Source: Antedon mediterranea
Taxonomy: Eukaryota > Echinodermata > Crinoidea > Comatulida > Antedonidae
Assembly (NCBI RefSeq): GCF_964355755.1
Contig: NC_092670.1
Span: 16,243,201 to 16,307,200 of the forward strand
DNA length: 64,000 bases
Reading direction: 5' to 3'
The notes under the pieces were generated by a model that saw only the letters and a program-made list of their open reading frames with translations, was not told the DNA's origin and did no database searches. Shown in pieces: positions 41,296 to 53,152 of this stretch (position 1 is the stretch's first letter; each line of letters begins with the position of its first letter). The position numbers and the translations under genes were made by a program.

Positions 41296-41566
41296 CTCCC
41301 TTGGATTTAACACAAGCACGACGCGTAAGCGCATCGCGAGTAATTTGACCAATCACGACGAGATGGATCATCAGAATGCGTTGTGCTTACGTCGTTGCGC
41401 TGCATCCAATGGTTGCCACTAGGATGCAACGCAAGGATGTGGACGAAACTCAAACGGGTTTGACCATTGACAAGCGACAGTCGAATAAATCCATCGCGTG
41501 TGATAGGTCAAATCCTTTACGTTGCGTTACGTCGTTGTGTTGCGTCTCTAGTGGGAACCAAGCTTA
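41296..41566. mobile_element. CGCAACG-rich MITE-like repeat, family B
   Basis: The right end CGTCTCTAGTGGGAACCAAG matches the family terminus. The interior has GACCAATCACGACGAGATGG and GACCATTGACAAGCGACAG. The left terminus is eroded. It lies 300 bp past the 3' end of the GPCR gene. Confidence 0.65.
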
Positions 41567-41863
41567 AGTAAATCGAAGGCATTTCGCAGAGATGAACGGT
41601 TGGTAGACTGACGTCAAGCATTCTTTAATGAATACTCGTACTAGTTTTCCACAAGAAGCAAATAGTAGGCTATATAAAAAACGATCAATTTTATAGATGT
41701 TTACTTTTAAAAAAAATGTAATGTTTTGAAGTTGAGAGTGTTTGGTAGCCTTATTGGCTTATGCAGGTGATGTGTACGTGCGCACGCCTCGGTAACGTGT
41801 ACGTACGCATACTCTGATCACTGCCTTTTCCATGCGTGCACGTGGGCATCGTCACAGTCACGT

Positions 41864-42898
41864 TTAAACTGATCTTAGAGCAATCTTTGATGTTGACCTG
41901 CTACTCTTTTTAGATTCACGCCATCTGTTGAACTTATTTGTCAGCAATGTATATAGTAATGGATTTACACAACTATTTATGTACGAAAGAATTATGCAGA
42001 ATAAACCAAGAGGACGATTGTGTATTCCGTCTTCTGTGTATAAGTTCACCATTGCAAACGTCCAAAACGGGATGTAACACACCCAGAATGCTAAAACAAT
42101 CAGAAACACGACGGTGACAACACGACGTTTACTTCGTCGTAGGTTCTTATTCAAACTCGCACCGACCTGTCCTACGGTTCTCCAGAAATGAATTAAAAGT
42201 GATGCGTAGACTAATGACATCATCACGGATGGGATAACCAGGACGATTACAAATACTGCTGTAAAGTATTTTTTGTAAACCTCTTCCGATTGTGTCCAGT
42301 CGCACATCGTCTTACCCTCATCTTCGTAGAACTTCGTTTCGTAGTTCAGACAGTACGGTAGAGCAATGGCTATAATTCCAATTGCCCAGAGGCAGCCGCA
42401 GACCCAACGCGAACAGGGCACGCTTCGGCACTGTAGCGATTTCATCGGGTACACTATTGCAACAAAACGTTCAATGCTCATCGCTACTAGAATGTACGCA
42501 CCCACGAACATGACCACAAAGTCAATACTGAATACCACTTTGCAACCTATCGCACCAAACGGCCAACCAGCCGGCAAGTGGTTCCCAATCGTAAAAAATA
42601 GATACGCTAATATGTACGTGAGATCTGCGACGGCAAGGTTCATTACATAAGTGTTGATAGTGCTAATTGACAATCGAGAGCTAGGCCGGCATGTCATACA
42701 CAAGACGAAACAGTTTCCAGTCACTCCAACGACAAACACGACGCACAACGCCGTCCATGATATGATACTAAAGACGAGTTCGTTACCTGAAGATGTATCG
42801 TTACCAGCTACAGATTCCGCCGGTGTAGGCGAAATGGAAACATTGTTGCCGTAAAGGTAACCAGGCGTTGGTCCCACGATTTGTTGAGGTAAAGCCAT
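41864..42898 (-). CDS. Class A (rhodopsin-like) G protein-coupled receptor, peptide-receptor type, single exon
   Basis: An intronless 344-residue seven-helix receptor. The N-terminus has two sequons (N19-V-S, N33-D-T). TM1 has the GN pair (61-62), TM2 LAVAD (88-92), and extracellular loop 1 GWPFG (111-115). Cys119 and Cys199 are the expected disulphide pair. TM3 ends in ERF (143-145) instead of DRY, TM4 has Trp171 and TM5 has Pro223. TM6 has FWVCYIPF (271-278), where the usual CWxP tryptophan is Tyr275. TM7 has NSCVNPLLY (308-316). The third intracellular loop is short and basic and the C-tail is Ser/Arg-rich. The overall pattern suggests the somatostatin/galanin/opioid-like group of neuropeptide receptors, but I cannot assign a ligand. 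It is isolated in gene-free DNA; the stop is TAA at 41864-41866 region and no promoter is evident. Confidence 0.92.
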   Translation of the reverse strand: MALPQQIVGPTPGYLYGNNVSISPTPAESVAGNDTSSGNELVFSIISWTALCVVFVVGVTGNCFVLCMTCRPSSRLSISTINTYVMNLAVADLTYILAYLFFTIGNHLPAGWPFGAIGCKVVFSIDFVVMFVGAYILVAMSIERFVAIVYPMKSLQCRSVPCSRWVCGCLWAIGIIAIALPYCLNYETKFYEDEGKTMCDWTQSEEVYKKYFTAVFVIVLVIPSVMMSLVYASLLIHFWRTVGQVGASLNKNLRRSKRRVVTVVFLIVLAFWVCYIPFWTFAMVNLYTEDGIHNRPLGLFCIILSYINSCVNPLLYTLLTNKFNRWRESKKSSRSTSKIALRSV

Positions 42899-43904
42899 CT
42901 TACCAATCGTTCAGATTATTCCCTAGCTGTTCTTTCAGAATAATTATACGTAGAACCCAAAGAAATTACTGCAGGAACGTCCAGATGCAATGCAAACAAA
43001 TTCAATTTGATTGTTCTTTAATTGTTACCACCTAATTCCATGTATAGCCGACTCAGTTGTCAGAATTTTTTATTTTTTTCCCTGCAAATATAAAAAAAGA
43101 ATTGATTAGTGTTAGTTGTAGTTCACATGACCGTGGATGGTATTAGCATAATAAATAAATGTCTCTATGGTATTAGCTACGACTCAATGAGGCCGTTCCC
43201 ACGTACACGGATTATCAAAATGTGTGTCTTTGGTATTTTTTGGGAAACTATTCAAATTTAAGTTTTAAGTGACGTTTTTTTTGGGGTGGTTTCTTAACCC
43301 AATACCCACAAATCAATTGTAATTCAAAAACAATAGAAACGACAGCAAATCGACACTGCAGAGTATTCTTATGGCCCCTGGAGCTATTTCATTAGATTCG
43401 GTTGCACCATTTGGAACTAAAATGTCCACAAAATTATGAAATCCAGGCTTAAATTCCAATTCTTATACGAATATGGAATTAAGAAGTAAGAAAGTTAAAC
43501 ATGCTATATAAGTAAGTGTAAGCGTTTGATTCGTCATAGTGAAACATGATTATATCATAAATTAAGCCTCTAAATCTAAAGCATCTCTTTGACGCCCCAG
43601 AAATTAAAAAATTGGAGCAATATCCGAAAGAATAATAAGCGTAGTAATATAAGTAATAGAGAATGTGAAAGTGAAATATTAATAGCTTAATCCTCCTTGA
43701 TGGCATTAATATTTCCCTTTTAGTAATGTATTTCATAGGCTGATTGGATTTCAATCATTTTCTTTTTATGTTAGAGACAAATGAAATCATTTTAAGTTTT
43801 TTTATTCACAAACAACAAAATAAGTAAAAACGTCGTTAGAGGAAGACGCATATGCTTTGTCCTCCAAAAAACACATCACTGTAAAAATTGTGTTTAGACT
43901 TAAA

Positions 43905-44285
43905 CACCTATTTTGTACCCACTTTTAGCTTTTAAACACGATTTACATGTTTAGCGTGTTTAAAACCTAAACGTGTTTATAGCTACATGTAGTTTTCCTA
44001 CACTCGTTTAGCAGTCAACATGACACTATTATGTTCAGTCAACATGTTTAGGTATGTGTTTAGCGTTGCATGGCAAATTAAACACGTTTAAAACCTAAAC
44101 GTGTATTTATATTGCTCCACATGTTAAACAATCAACGCGTCACTGATGTGTTGAGTTGGATACAAACTACATGTTTAGAATGTATTTAGAACCTAAACAT
44201 GTTCATATCTAAACATGTTTAAGGCTAAACGTGTGGAAATAGTGCGTAAACAATACATGTTTAAGATCTAACACTATTTTTAGAG
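43905..44285. repeat. Cluster of quasi-palindromic AAACACGTTTA / TAAACGTGTTT motifs
   Basis: At least six inverted pairs such as ACACGTTTA (44082-44090) with TAAACGTGT (44096-44104), and related ACATGTTTA/TAAACATGT variants. The cluster is irregularly spaced rather than a simple tandem array. Confidence 0.65.
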
Positions 44286-45083
44286 TGTATCATTTTGTTA
44301 CGTTATACTCCTTAAAGTTAAAATATATAAATATAAATTTCTCTAAATTATTTAAAATAAGTGTGTATAAATAATGTGGAAGGATAGTTATCTGACTAAG
44401 TTACGTTCCTTCATACGCAATTTCAATATCGCAAGATATTATGATGAATATGAATTAACAACGAACATACATAGGCCTTTATCACATGCAATTGATATAT
44501 GTATAGCCTAAATATGTTATTGGTGTACGAATATAGAGTGTAGACACAGGCAGTGTCAATGTCGGAAGCTAATGGTAAATATTAATGAACAGATAAATAA
44601 ACATTTGTAAATGATATATAAATATGTTATTGGTACACGTGTGTAAGTAATGTCAATTTCACAAATCAATATTGTTTAGCAGCTACTCTCCACACTTGAT
44701 GGTTTTAATTAAGCTCATCAACAGTGTTGTATAAATTCATATATATATATATATATCATTTCCACACGAAATATGCCAAAGCATGTAACACTCCATCATC
44801 GAACGTATTCGTGCATATCGCCAGCAGTTTTCATCAGTGTTTGAACGCGTGCGTAAACCGTCGTGGTGTTAAATACACTATTATACTGCCACGTAACAAA
44901 ATACAGAATTTCTGCTTCTTCAAATCCACGGAAAATTGGTCTATTGAGTTGCGTTACTTCGAAATTCATAGCATCAGTCTGCCAACCTTTTCTCTGTATA
45001 ACTGTATCTCATATGTCATTATCTATCTAGTATCTATGCACATCACATGTTGCGCCAGTATTGTGGTAAGGATAGGGTTACGT

Positions 45084-45345
45084 AGGCTTATGGCCTATGA
45101 TTCAAACGTCACATAATATGGTACATACGTAACGGAATTAAGATACATCTACTAAATTATTCATTCATTTCTCTTTCCCCTATTTAATACTAGACCCACG
45201 CAACACCTATCCATTCAATCAAATATGCCCTATGATAGAGACGTCACATAATATGGTACATACGTAACAGAATTAAATACATCTACTCAATTATTCATTC
45301 ATTCTCTTTCCCCTATTTAATACTAGACCCACCCTTTCAATAACC
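45084..45345. repeat. Tandem duplication of a ~130-bp segment
   Basis: GTCACATAATATGGTACATA, then ATACATCTACT, TTATTCATTCATT and CCCCTATTTAATACTAGACC occur twice in the same order (about 45105-45200 and 45241-45334). There are few differences, so it is a recent local duplication. Confidence 0.85.
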
Positions 45346-45784
45346 ATCATGTTCCCGACTGTCGCGTAGTGTATTTTACAACAACAATCATTATACTGTA
45401 TAATGTAATATTGGAAAAAGTACGATTTCGTTTATTTTCAATTAAGTGCGCAGACCAGTATACAATACTGCTGTATTTAAAATTGTGTTTTTAATCCTGA
45501 ATATATAACGTAATTTTTAATATCTCTCTGTTTTTATGTATTGCGTGCTGATATAATTTAAACCATCAGGTAGTTGGCAACAATGTGTAAAATATTAATC
45601 AAAGTATAATCAATGACCAACAATAAGTTTCTTCGCCTGCCTGCCTCCTATAGTGCATTGTATAGCCCGTACCATATTGCTCCATTGTCATTGTATTATG
45701 CAGCATTGATTCTTATGGTGGAAACGCTATATAAATCAGAAAGTTGATTATTTACAGTGGAACCCTTCCTTTGACATACCGTCT

Positions 45785-46006
45785 TAAGACCAATTTAAAC
45801 AGACGAGCGGTAACGGTAAGCGGAAACCCGCTTAGCTTGTCCCATGTAGATACATTCTACGTGGGGGGCAAGCTAAGCGGTTTTCCGCTCAGAATTATAC
45901 TGTCCGTCCGCTCCGCGCTGTGTGTAAATGGTCATAAGGAATAACATAATTTCTATATTTGTATTACCGTTAGGCCTACCGCTCGTCTGTGTAAATTAGA
46001 CTTTCA
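45785..46006. mobile_element. MITE-like repeat, family C
   Basis: Termini CAATTTAAACAGACGAGCGG and CCGCTCGTCTGTGTAAATTA are inverted. An inner pair CGCTTAGCTTG / CAAGCTAAGCG forms a second stem. A partial relative lies at 35024-35150. Confidence 0.75.
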
Positions 46007-46551
46007 GGTGACATTTTCGCTGTAAAACAAACTATATGTGAACCAGGCCCTTTGTTATGCAAATGAATTGATTTCTACGCATTATTTTCTTCGAAACTAA
46101 CCTTTCTTGGTGGTCGTGTGTAAAAATAAACTTCATTTATTATGTAGGCCTAAAAGGTCTTTTATAATCTCACACCCACCGACTATATTAGCATCCTCTC
46201 GTATAAAGATTAATCTCCCGTTCCTAAATTGATATTTTCTGGAACAAATAGATGCATAAAATAATTATATTTTAGCAATTGGGTCATAATGTATAAATAT
46301 ATATTGTTAGTAAAAGGTTAACGGGCGGGTTTTTCCATGATATTCGTGAGTAAAGTTGGTCCCAATGCTCGTAACGGAATATGCTGGGAATACGCTAATT
46401 ATCCTAGATACCATTTACTTTAATCAATTCTGGTAATTTAAGTTAGGTTATTATATAACTGGTACATTACGATTGAAATCTCAAGAAGTTCTGACAATCT
46501 TGTCATCCTATAAAATGTAGGCCTAACAATGTACGGAATGTTTTAATTAAT

Positions 46552-46815
46552 TGTTAAGATCTGTCTATATTAACAAACTTATATGACTCTCCCCCAGATG
46601 ATTACCGGTACTTAATGCTATCTATTATTCTGTATTTTATTATATTGTGGAAATACATTAAATTAAAATTGAACTAGTTTTACAAAAAAAAGTGTGATGT
46701 GCCCAATTATGGTAGTAATATGCTTACATATGGTAGTTATATGACATCATCGTGTCCATATATATAGGAACATCACATTTTTGTTGTCACATAAAGTTTG
46801 ATTAGTGCCTTAACA
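46552..46815. mobile_element. Degenerate palindromic TA-type MITE, family A, copy 9
   Basis: A left-end trace TTAAGATCTGTCTATATTAA at about 46554 is separated by unrelated DNA from a typical interior (TGTGATGTGCCCAATTATGG) and right end (ACATAAAGTTTGATTAGTGC). It appears interrupted or eroded. Confidence 0.6.
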
Positions 46816-48609
46816 GAAGTATTTACACTTTGTTAATCATCTTCTCCAATGTCAACACCATCAATTAACTAAACATTCGCTGGCAAATGTTACTAGATTT
46901 AAATTGATCTGAGCTGCTGTGTTCTAGATATCCACTTGTTTGGTGACATGTTTTTTTCTGTAGGCCAACACAATTTCTAGTCTGTTCATTAACCTAATAT
47001 ATTATTTAGAAACGTTTTAAAAATCCATCAGCCGTCGTCGACAAGCACGTTGTGTACATTCCTATGTTTTTATTACTCTATTTTCAGTGCATTGACATTA
47101 TTGGAACATTTTACAGTCAATACATTACAAGTCAATATAACTTTACATCTCAATGTATACTCACTCCAACAAAATTTCCAAAGGAAACAATTTTGTTTTA
47201 CGTGAATAAATGAATGATTGACCCTATAAGTAATGATTATGTTTGAATATAAATATGTATATGTTCGTCATCGTTCGATCTTTAATTTTGCAATGAACTT
47301 ATTTGGCCTAAGAATCTGGATATAGCAATTCATCATGAATTAATTAATAAGTGAATGAACTTCTTCGATCGAGTATTTAAGATTAAATTTAATAATCACA
47401 GAAAACCACGTCATAGTATTTGCATTTTGTTTTGCCGACATGGGCCAGTGGGCGACTGGCTCAAAGGAACAAATATACCACCTGCCATGCATTATTGAAG
47501 GAATAGTACGTGAGTTGTGTTATTCAATTCAGAACTAAATAGTGTATTTAGGCATCTATACATACAACGATTCTTTAGCAATTATCAAGTGATTTCTTTA
47601 AAAGGGGCGTTATGGCACATTCTATCAAACTTGTATAGCAAATCTAACATAAACGATCGGTTAAAAGGTTCATGAAAGGTTTTTAGTGATTTGCACGTTC
47701 TGCTAATAGCTTGAATGATACGTAGAATTGCAAAATGTAAAATATAGTTTTTAAATAACCTTTTCTAAGTAATGTCAATACTGTTTTATTTACTTTGTCC
47801 ATTTTGCTGGTTTATTTTATATTTTAGCTTTCTTTAACAATTCGTGTTTGCACCCGATACACGTAGTGTACGGTATTATGTCTTCTGACAGAAACCTTCG
47901 TCCCATAAGGTTTATCGCAAATAGCTTGATTTCACGAGGAACGTTATTGGACAATGCACGATGGGAATGGTTTGAGAGCAAACGTAACGACCCTCACGTA
48001 CAAACAACAAATCACGTATACGTACGCGTCGTGACGTTTGCTCCCACATCCTTCTTCCCACCACCATGCGTCGCGCACGCTATTTTCGATAAACCTTATA
48101 GACTTTTGGATTTTTTTTATAGCTTACCCTTTTCAAAAGCGTTATGTCAACGCTTTCCTGCTTAGTGTTTAAAGAATCCAACAGAATTAGAAAACAAATA
48201 CTGTATCAATTTCGGAGATTTTGTTGTTCCTAATAATTCGGAAATTTCTGATTCCTGAGAATAAAATGGAAACATTTTGCTTTAACTAAATAATGGAAGA
48301 GTGACCCTTCCCTGACTAAACACAGAAGTATGTTATAATAATGTTTTAATTTTGACGTCATTTCTCTTCAGACAATTATAAGCGAATCGATACCATGATG
48401 ATCGGTATAACAACAATGCCATTACGTCATGCAAAAATTAAGTAATTACTGCGTAGAATAGTATCAGGCAGTAGGCCTACATTTAATTTAATTCGTGGAA
48501 TGTTGTTCTGAAAGGCCAAAACAATTAAATCAGTCTATTAATAATATAACTACGCATGCGCACCCTGGAATTGTTTTACCAAACCAATAATAACAAACAA
48601 AACATACAT

Positions 48610-48750
48610 CAGGCGGTAGTGTGCATCTTCCCACACCGGACCAGACCCATCTTTGTTATTGGTCGCTTAACCAATCATGATGCGCCTTATTGTCGGTTCA
48701 ATTTTACCTCACGTCATTTTACTCGGATCCGTAATTCTAACCAAAAAATA
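48610..48750 (+). repeat. Dispersed repeat, copy 1 (second copy 51004-51128)
   Basis: Both copies share GGCGGT-GTGC-TCTT-CCAC, ATGATGCGCCTTATTGTCGG, TTCAATTTTACCTCACGTCA and CTCGGATCCGTAATTCTAAC, in the same orientation 2.4 kb apart. The last ~80 bp are nearly identical. Confidence 0.85.
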
Positions 48751-49386
48751 ATGTAAATGGTACTGTATGCTACATTTTTGTATGCTAAACTTATACAAAT
48801 CGTGAGATCCAAATTCAAGAGTTGTTCGCTTTAATGTCCATCACGACCCACTTTGAGAGGCTCAACTAATTATTGTAGTATAACCTGAACTTATTTGTGT
48901 TATTACTTGAATGAAAAACGTCATAAAATGAAGGAATATGATGCGGACACATAAACTCCGCTATGTACATATTGAATTATTATGTAGCCTACTCCACCAA
49001 ACCACTAAAATGTGCGTTGCACTGATCGCAGTATATGAGCTGTACTTAACTTTATGCTAAGGACGTGTACCTGGTGTTGTTTTCATGTATCTTCTGAAAA
49101 CTACGATATCTTTAAATGTTAATTAAATCCAAAGGCAAATTACTAAAAAAATGGGAATATATAAATTTCACTTTTGATATAAAGCATGATATAATGATGA
49201 TGTAGCAACCACGACGTAGAATACTATTTGAATTATCAGGTATGATTGTGTGAGGGTATATTTTAGTCTTAAATGTTTCGCCTCATATTTCCTTACTCAT
49301 TTTACATTTGGGGTACGAACAAAAGGTAGTGATAGTCTTGTCGTTACTATCGATGAATCGTACCATCGTACGATCATTTTCTTCTA

Positions 49387-49542
49387 TTGAATTATACCTT
49401 CTGAACGAGTTTCGACGGTGACATAACTATGAATTTAAAAGTTGGTATACATTTGTCTCCGTTCTCACTAATTTATTGTCTATCCCGGGTTTCGGCACCA
49501 AAAGTTATGTCACCGTCGGAACAACTCGATGGTATAATTCAA
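49387..49542. mobile_element. Short MITE with ~40-bp terminal inverted repeats
   Basis: Left TTGAATTATACCTTCTGAAC then GACGGTGACATAACT; right AGTTATGTCACCGTCGGAAC then ACTCGATGGTATAATTCAA. About 156 bp in total, no coding capacity; single copy in this window. Confidence 0.8.
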
Positions 49543-51003
49543 AAGAAGCAAATAAATAAGTATCAGACACAAGATTCCAAGATCATGTAACTATTTAAAA
49601 ACAGTCTATCTATTATTCCACCTGTTCTAAACCTGATGAGCATTCTCACATAAGCATGTAGTAAAAGTTTAATCCGTATTGAATGTGTTGAATGTTTATG
49701 TTACGTGTGTTCTGTACACTTGATACTGCATATTACTATCACTGATATCAAGGTAGATTGAGGTAATGTCCTGGATACATCGTCGCTTCTTTCATATCAA
49801 TGATTCAAATTAATATCAATTTATATTAATAAAATATACAAATTAAAAGGCATGGCAGAAATTCTAAGCCGCCTGGTAATCAGATATAGTATGCTGGAAA
49901 CTGATTGATGTTTAAACGAAAAGACGAGAAAATCTGTGAGAATAAGAAATAATGTTATAGGCCTATACATTAACATTTGACTTGTCATTTGTTTTAGATG
50001 TAGCTTTTTTCAAAATGACTATGATTTGTAGCAGTCGATTTCAATTTTTTAAAAAGAAGTTAAAAACCACCTTTAATTACCTAAGCCTAAAGAAATCTAA
50101 TTGAAATATATGATCGTGACAAAACGAAAAGTCATTAGGCCTATAGATGGATGGGTGATCGCTGAGCGAGTTATAATATTATTAGTATGAATGATAGTTT
50201 TTGTTTTGGTTTACCATCTGTTTTTCTTGTCGTTTTTAGTTGATGATTCGTGGGCGCAGCATGTTCGATCATAATCTAGGCCTACGCTCCGAGCACTATT
50301 GTGTATTTTTTGTATATGTACGTACGTCTCTCTAGCAACCTACTTCTAGGCATTAACTTTGTAGCATTTAAACAAGAAAAATGATAAATCAGTTAGCTTT
50401 TGAAACTTCATCAATATAAGAGAACAAAACTAAGCAAATTTATTGTAAAATGTTTTGAGAAATCACATAGGTTATTAAAGGCAATTGGAACTGTGATCTT
50501 AGCGTTAGCCCCGTGAACAATAACTGACACTCGTAAATTATTTAACTTTTTTTCAGAAAAATTTAAAAAGTGACACTAATAGTTTTATCGAGAACAGTTT
50601 ATGCACTACATAGTAACGAGAATAAAATGATATACTGTAATTAGTTCCTCATTAAATGACAATACATTTTTCTTTTTCAAAGTATCGTATCCGTTAAACG
50701 ACCATTTATCAAGTGCGTTAAGCGTGATGATACGTAAAGGTATCACGCGAAGAACACGTATAATGCACTGTCTCATCCGATTGGAATTATGATGCGGTTT
50801 ACATTGGTCAGTGATAACATGAAGTTGACGCGCGCGTTTTAAAATACATAAATAATTAGCAGTGTACGCGTGCCCACCTGTCCGTTGTAATTGACAGTAT
50901 GTCAGTGACAACACGTTTGCGCGCGCGTATTCAAATGCATGTATAATTATCAACGTTTGTACGCGTTTATACATGAAGTAATGTTTCTACCAATATAGAA
51001 CTG

Positions 51004-51128
51004 AGGCGGTGTGCGTCTTTCCACCGGTCCATCGTTGTTATTTGTCGCTTAACTAATTATGATGCGCCTTATTGTCGGTTCAATTTTACCTCACGTCATT
51101 TTACTCGGATCCGTAATTCTAACCAACT
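51004..51128 (+). repeat. Dispersed repeat, copy 2 (first copy 48610-48750)
   Basis: See the first copy for shared motifs; this one lacks a few bases near its 5' end. Confidence 0.85.
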
Positions 51129-51835
51129 ACCCATTTTAATCAGATCTGAGTTTACAGCATGCGAACAAGATAATGATGGACGCTGGCGCCCTATATTCTT
51201 TCAGATCTAGCGATTCAATTTCATTAAATTTATTCGTCTAAATTAATGTTCTCATAATGGTAAAACGAACATTCTACTGAATACTGAAATGCCTCTTTTC
51301 TGCTGACGTACGTCGTCTGAGAAAAATAGCATAGACGGTGTGCAGCGATTCAATTGGAACAACATGATTGGAAATGTTGTATACAAGATGATCCCATTAA
51401 GTAAAATTAAACTTAAATCGCAGTCCCGTATAGGTGTATACAATTATGATTATGACAAAGATAAACAAACTAAAGTGATTGATACACCCTTTGTGTATTA
51501 TTTAGATTGGAAGGCCTTTTTCTTCTTTAATTTTCCGTATGGCTTTTCCTCTTCAACAATTACATCATTTTAATTACAGCCTGTCTAAAGTCTAAAGGTG
51601 AGAAAATTGCTCTATACAAAAAGCCATTTAATAAGCTAGTGTATACAAATTAATGTGGTAAATGTCATTAAGTTTGTCATTTTCTAATTAATAAGCGTTG
51701 TATAAGCACGCAGCAGCAATAAAAACGCGGCAAAAAACACACATTTAACGAAATTAAGTCATGATTGCGTTTGTATATTATGGGCAATTTTAGCATCATT
51801 ATCACAGTATACTAAATACTGTTGGCTCGTTCAGA

Positions 51836-52166
51836 CTTACATTCCCGGATAAGTAGGTTTCTCGGGAACAGTTATCCAACATTTTGTGGGAAGAAACTTA
51901 CTCGGGTAAATAACTAAGCCAGAATGTGCCATGTAGTTTAAAAATGGGAAACGGTGCATTTTTGTTGTGAATACTATTAGCATTTTGCAAAGCACGCTCG
52001 TTTGTACACTTTTTGTATTCATAATCAGTGTACCATGTCCCGCATACCTGGCTCAGCCTATAATTATATTGTGCCAGTTCTGCGGTACATTTCATTTCGA
52101 AACCTGAACTGCACTAACGAGATCTAATAAGATCGAAACAGTACTGTTTGCAGATTGGATATATTA
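51836..52166 (-). repeat. Dispersed repeat, fuller copy of the 2377-2572 family
   Basis: Reverse complement of the ELAC2 intron repeat over about 200 bp (51959-52166). It extends further into TTACATTCCCGGATAAGTAG at its outer end. Short frames over it are not genes. Confidence 0.75.
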
Positions 52167-53007
52167 TATTTATATATAGGCCTTTTCTTATTCTATCAAT
52201 TATAAAACCAATATATTTGAGTTCGTGGCCTAATTTTCAGAAGAATTTAAGATAATTAAAATTTCTAGCCTTCCGAATGTTTAAAGTCGATTTATGTAAA
52301 CGTTTTAATGTGTCTCGCAGGAAGTTTGTATTTCAATTACAAGAAAGTACTTTGACCTACGTTAAATTGGTAATGTTTTAAATGCAAGTTAACATCACTA
52401 TTAGTACAGTGGTTTGTGATGCACGTTCGTTGCAAAATCCACAACGTCACTTCATGTCGAACCTGTCATGTGGTTTCGGGATCATTAAAATGTTATCATG
52501 GCATGTTGTGTGGATTTGGATCCAGAACCCCCGAATTGCTAAACAATCATTTTATGTAATGGTGTAATTCAACGTTTATTAATAAATAAGTAATATATTT
52601 GTTAATCAATTTGGTATTTTCATTGTTTTTCTTCAGTGCCTATTGATTCTGGACAAATTATGAATAACCGATATAGATATGGGAGCAATGGAAAATGGTG
52701 TATTACTGATTTTGAATTTATTTCTTTTTTTTGTCTTGTGTGAGTTCTTCTCACGTTTATTTAAATTCTCATTGATGAATATATTATATACATATAAGTA
52801 CATTTGTGACAATTAAAAGTAAGTGTTTAGAGTAGTTAAAATACCGGTATATTTACATAATAAGATGCCAGAATTCAGTATTAACCATATATTTTCTCAT
52901 TTAAAATTTTAGATACGATGTTAATTAAAATGTAGAAATGAAAAATGGCGGTAAAATACATGATTAAAATTTTCTTGTTAAACTACCTTATTTGAATTTA
53001 TTTCTGG

Positions 53008-53152
53008 AGACAAAACGCAAGGACGTAACGCAACGTAAGCGTCTTGACCAATGACAAGCGAAAGTTCGAATAATCCAAGCTTGTGATTGGTCAACTCGCT
53101 TACGTTGCGTTTACGTTCTTGCGTTGCGTTCTAGTGGGAACCAAGCTTAAGT
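53008..53152. mobile_element. CGCAACG-rich MITE-like repeat, family B
   Basis: Left AACGCAAGGACGTAACGCAA, right GCGTTCTAGTGGGAACCAAG. Internal pair TTGACCAATGACAAGCGAA / TTGTGATTGGTCAA. One of the best-preserved copies, though its outermost left bases differ. Confidence 0.78.

Larger units (their letters stand above)
33741..41863. other. Gene-free stretch containing MITEs, a SINE and tandem repeats
   Basis: No gene with family resemblance was seen. Recognisable content is listed separately: MITE copies at 35.5 and 36.3 kb, CGCAACG-family copies at 34.9, 38.5, 38.8-39.1 and 41.3 kb, a SINE at 36.66 kb and the 37.1-37.6 kb array. The remainder is AT-rich intergenic sequence. Confidence 0.5.

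Noticed and set aside
42366-42854. Two plus-strand frames of 94 and 67 residues
   Set aside because: Antisense shadows of the GPCR coding sequence.
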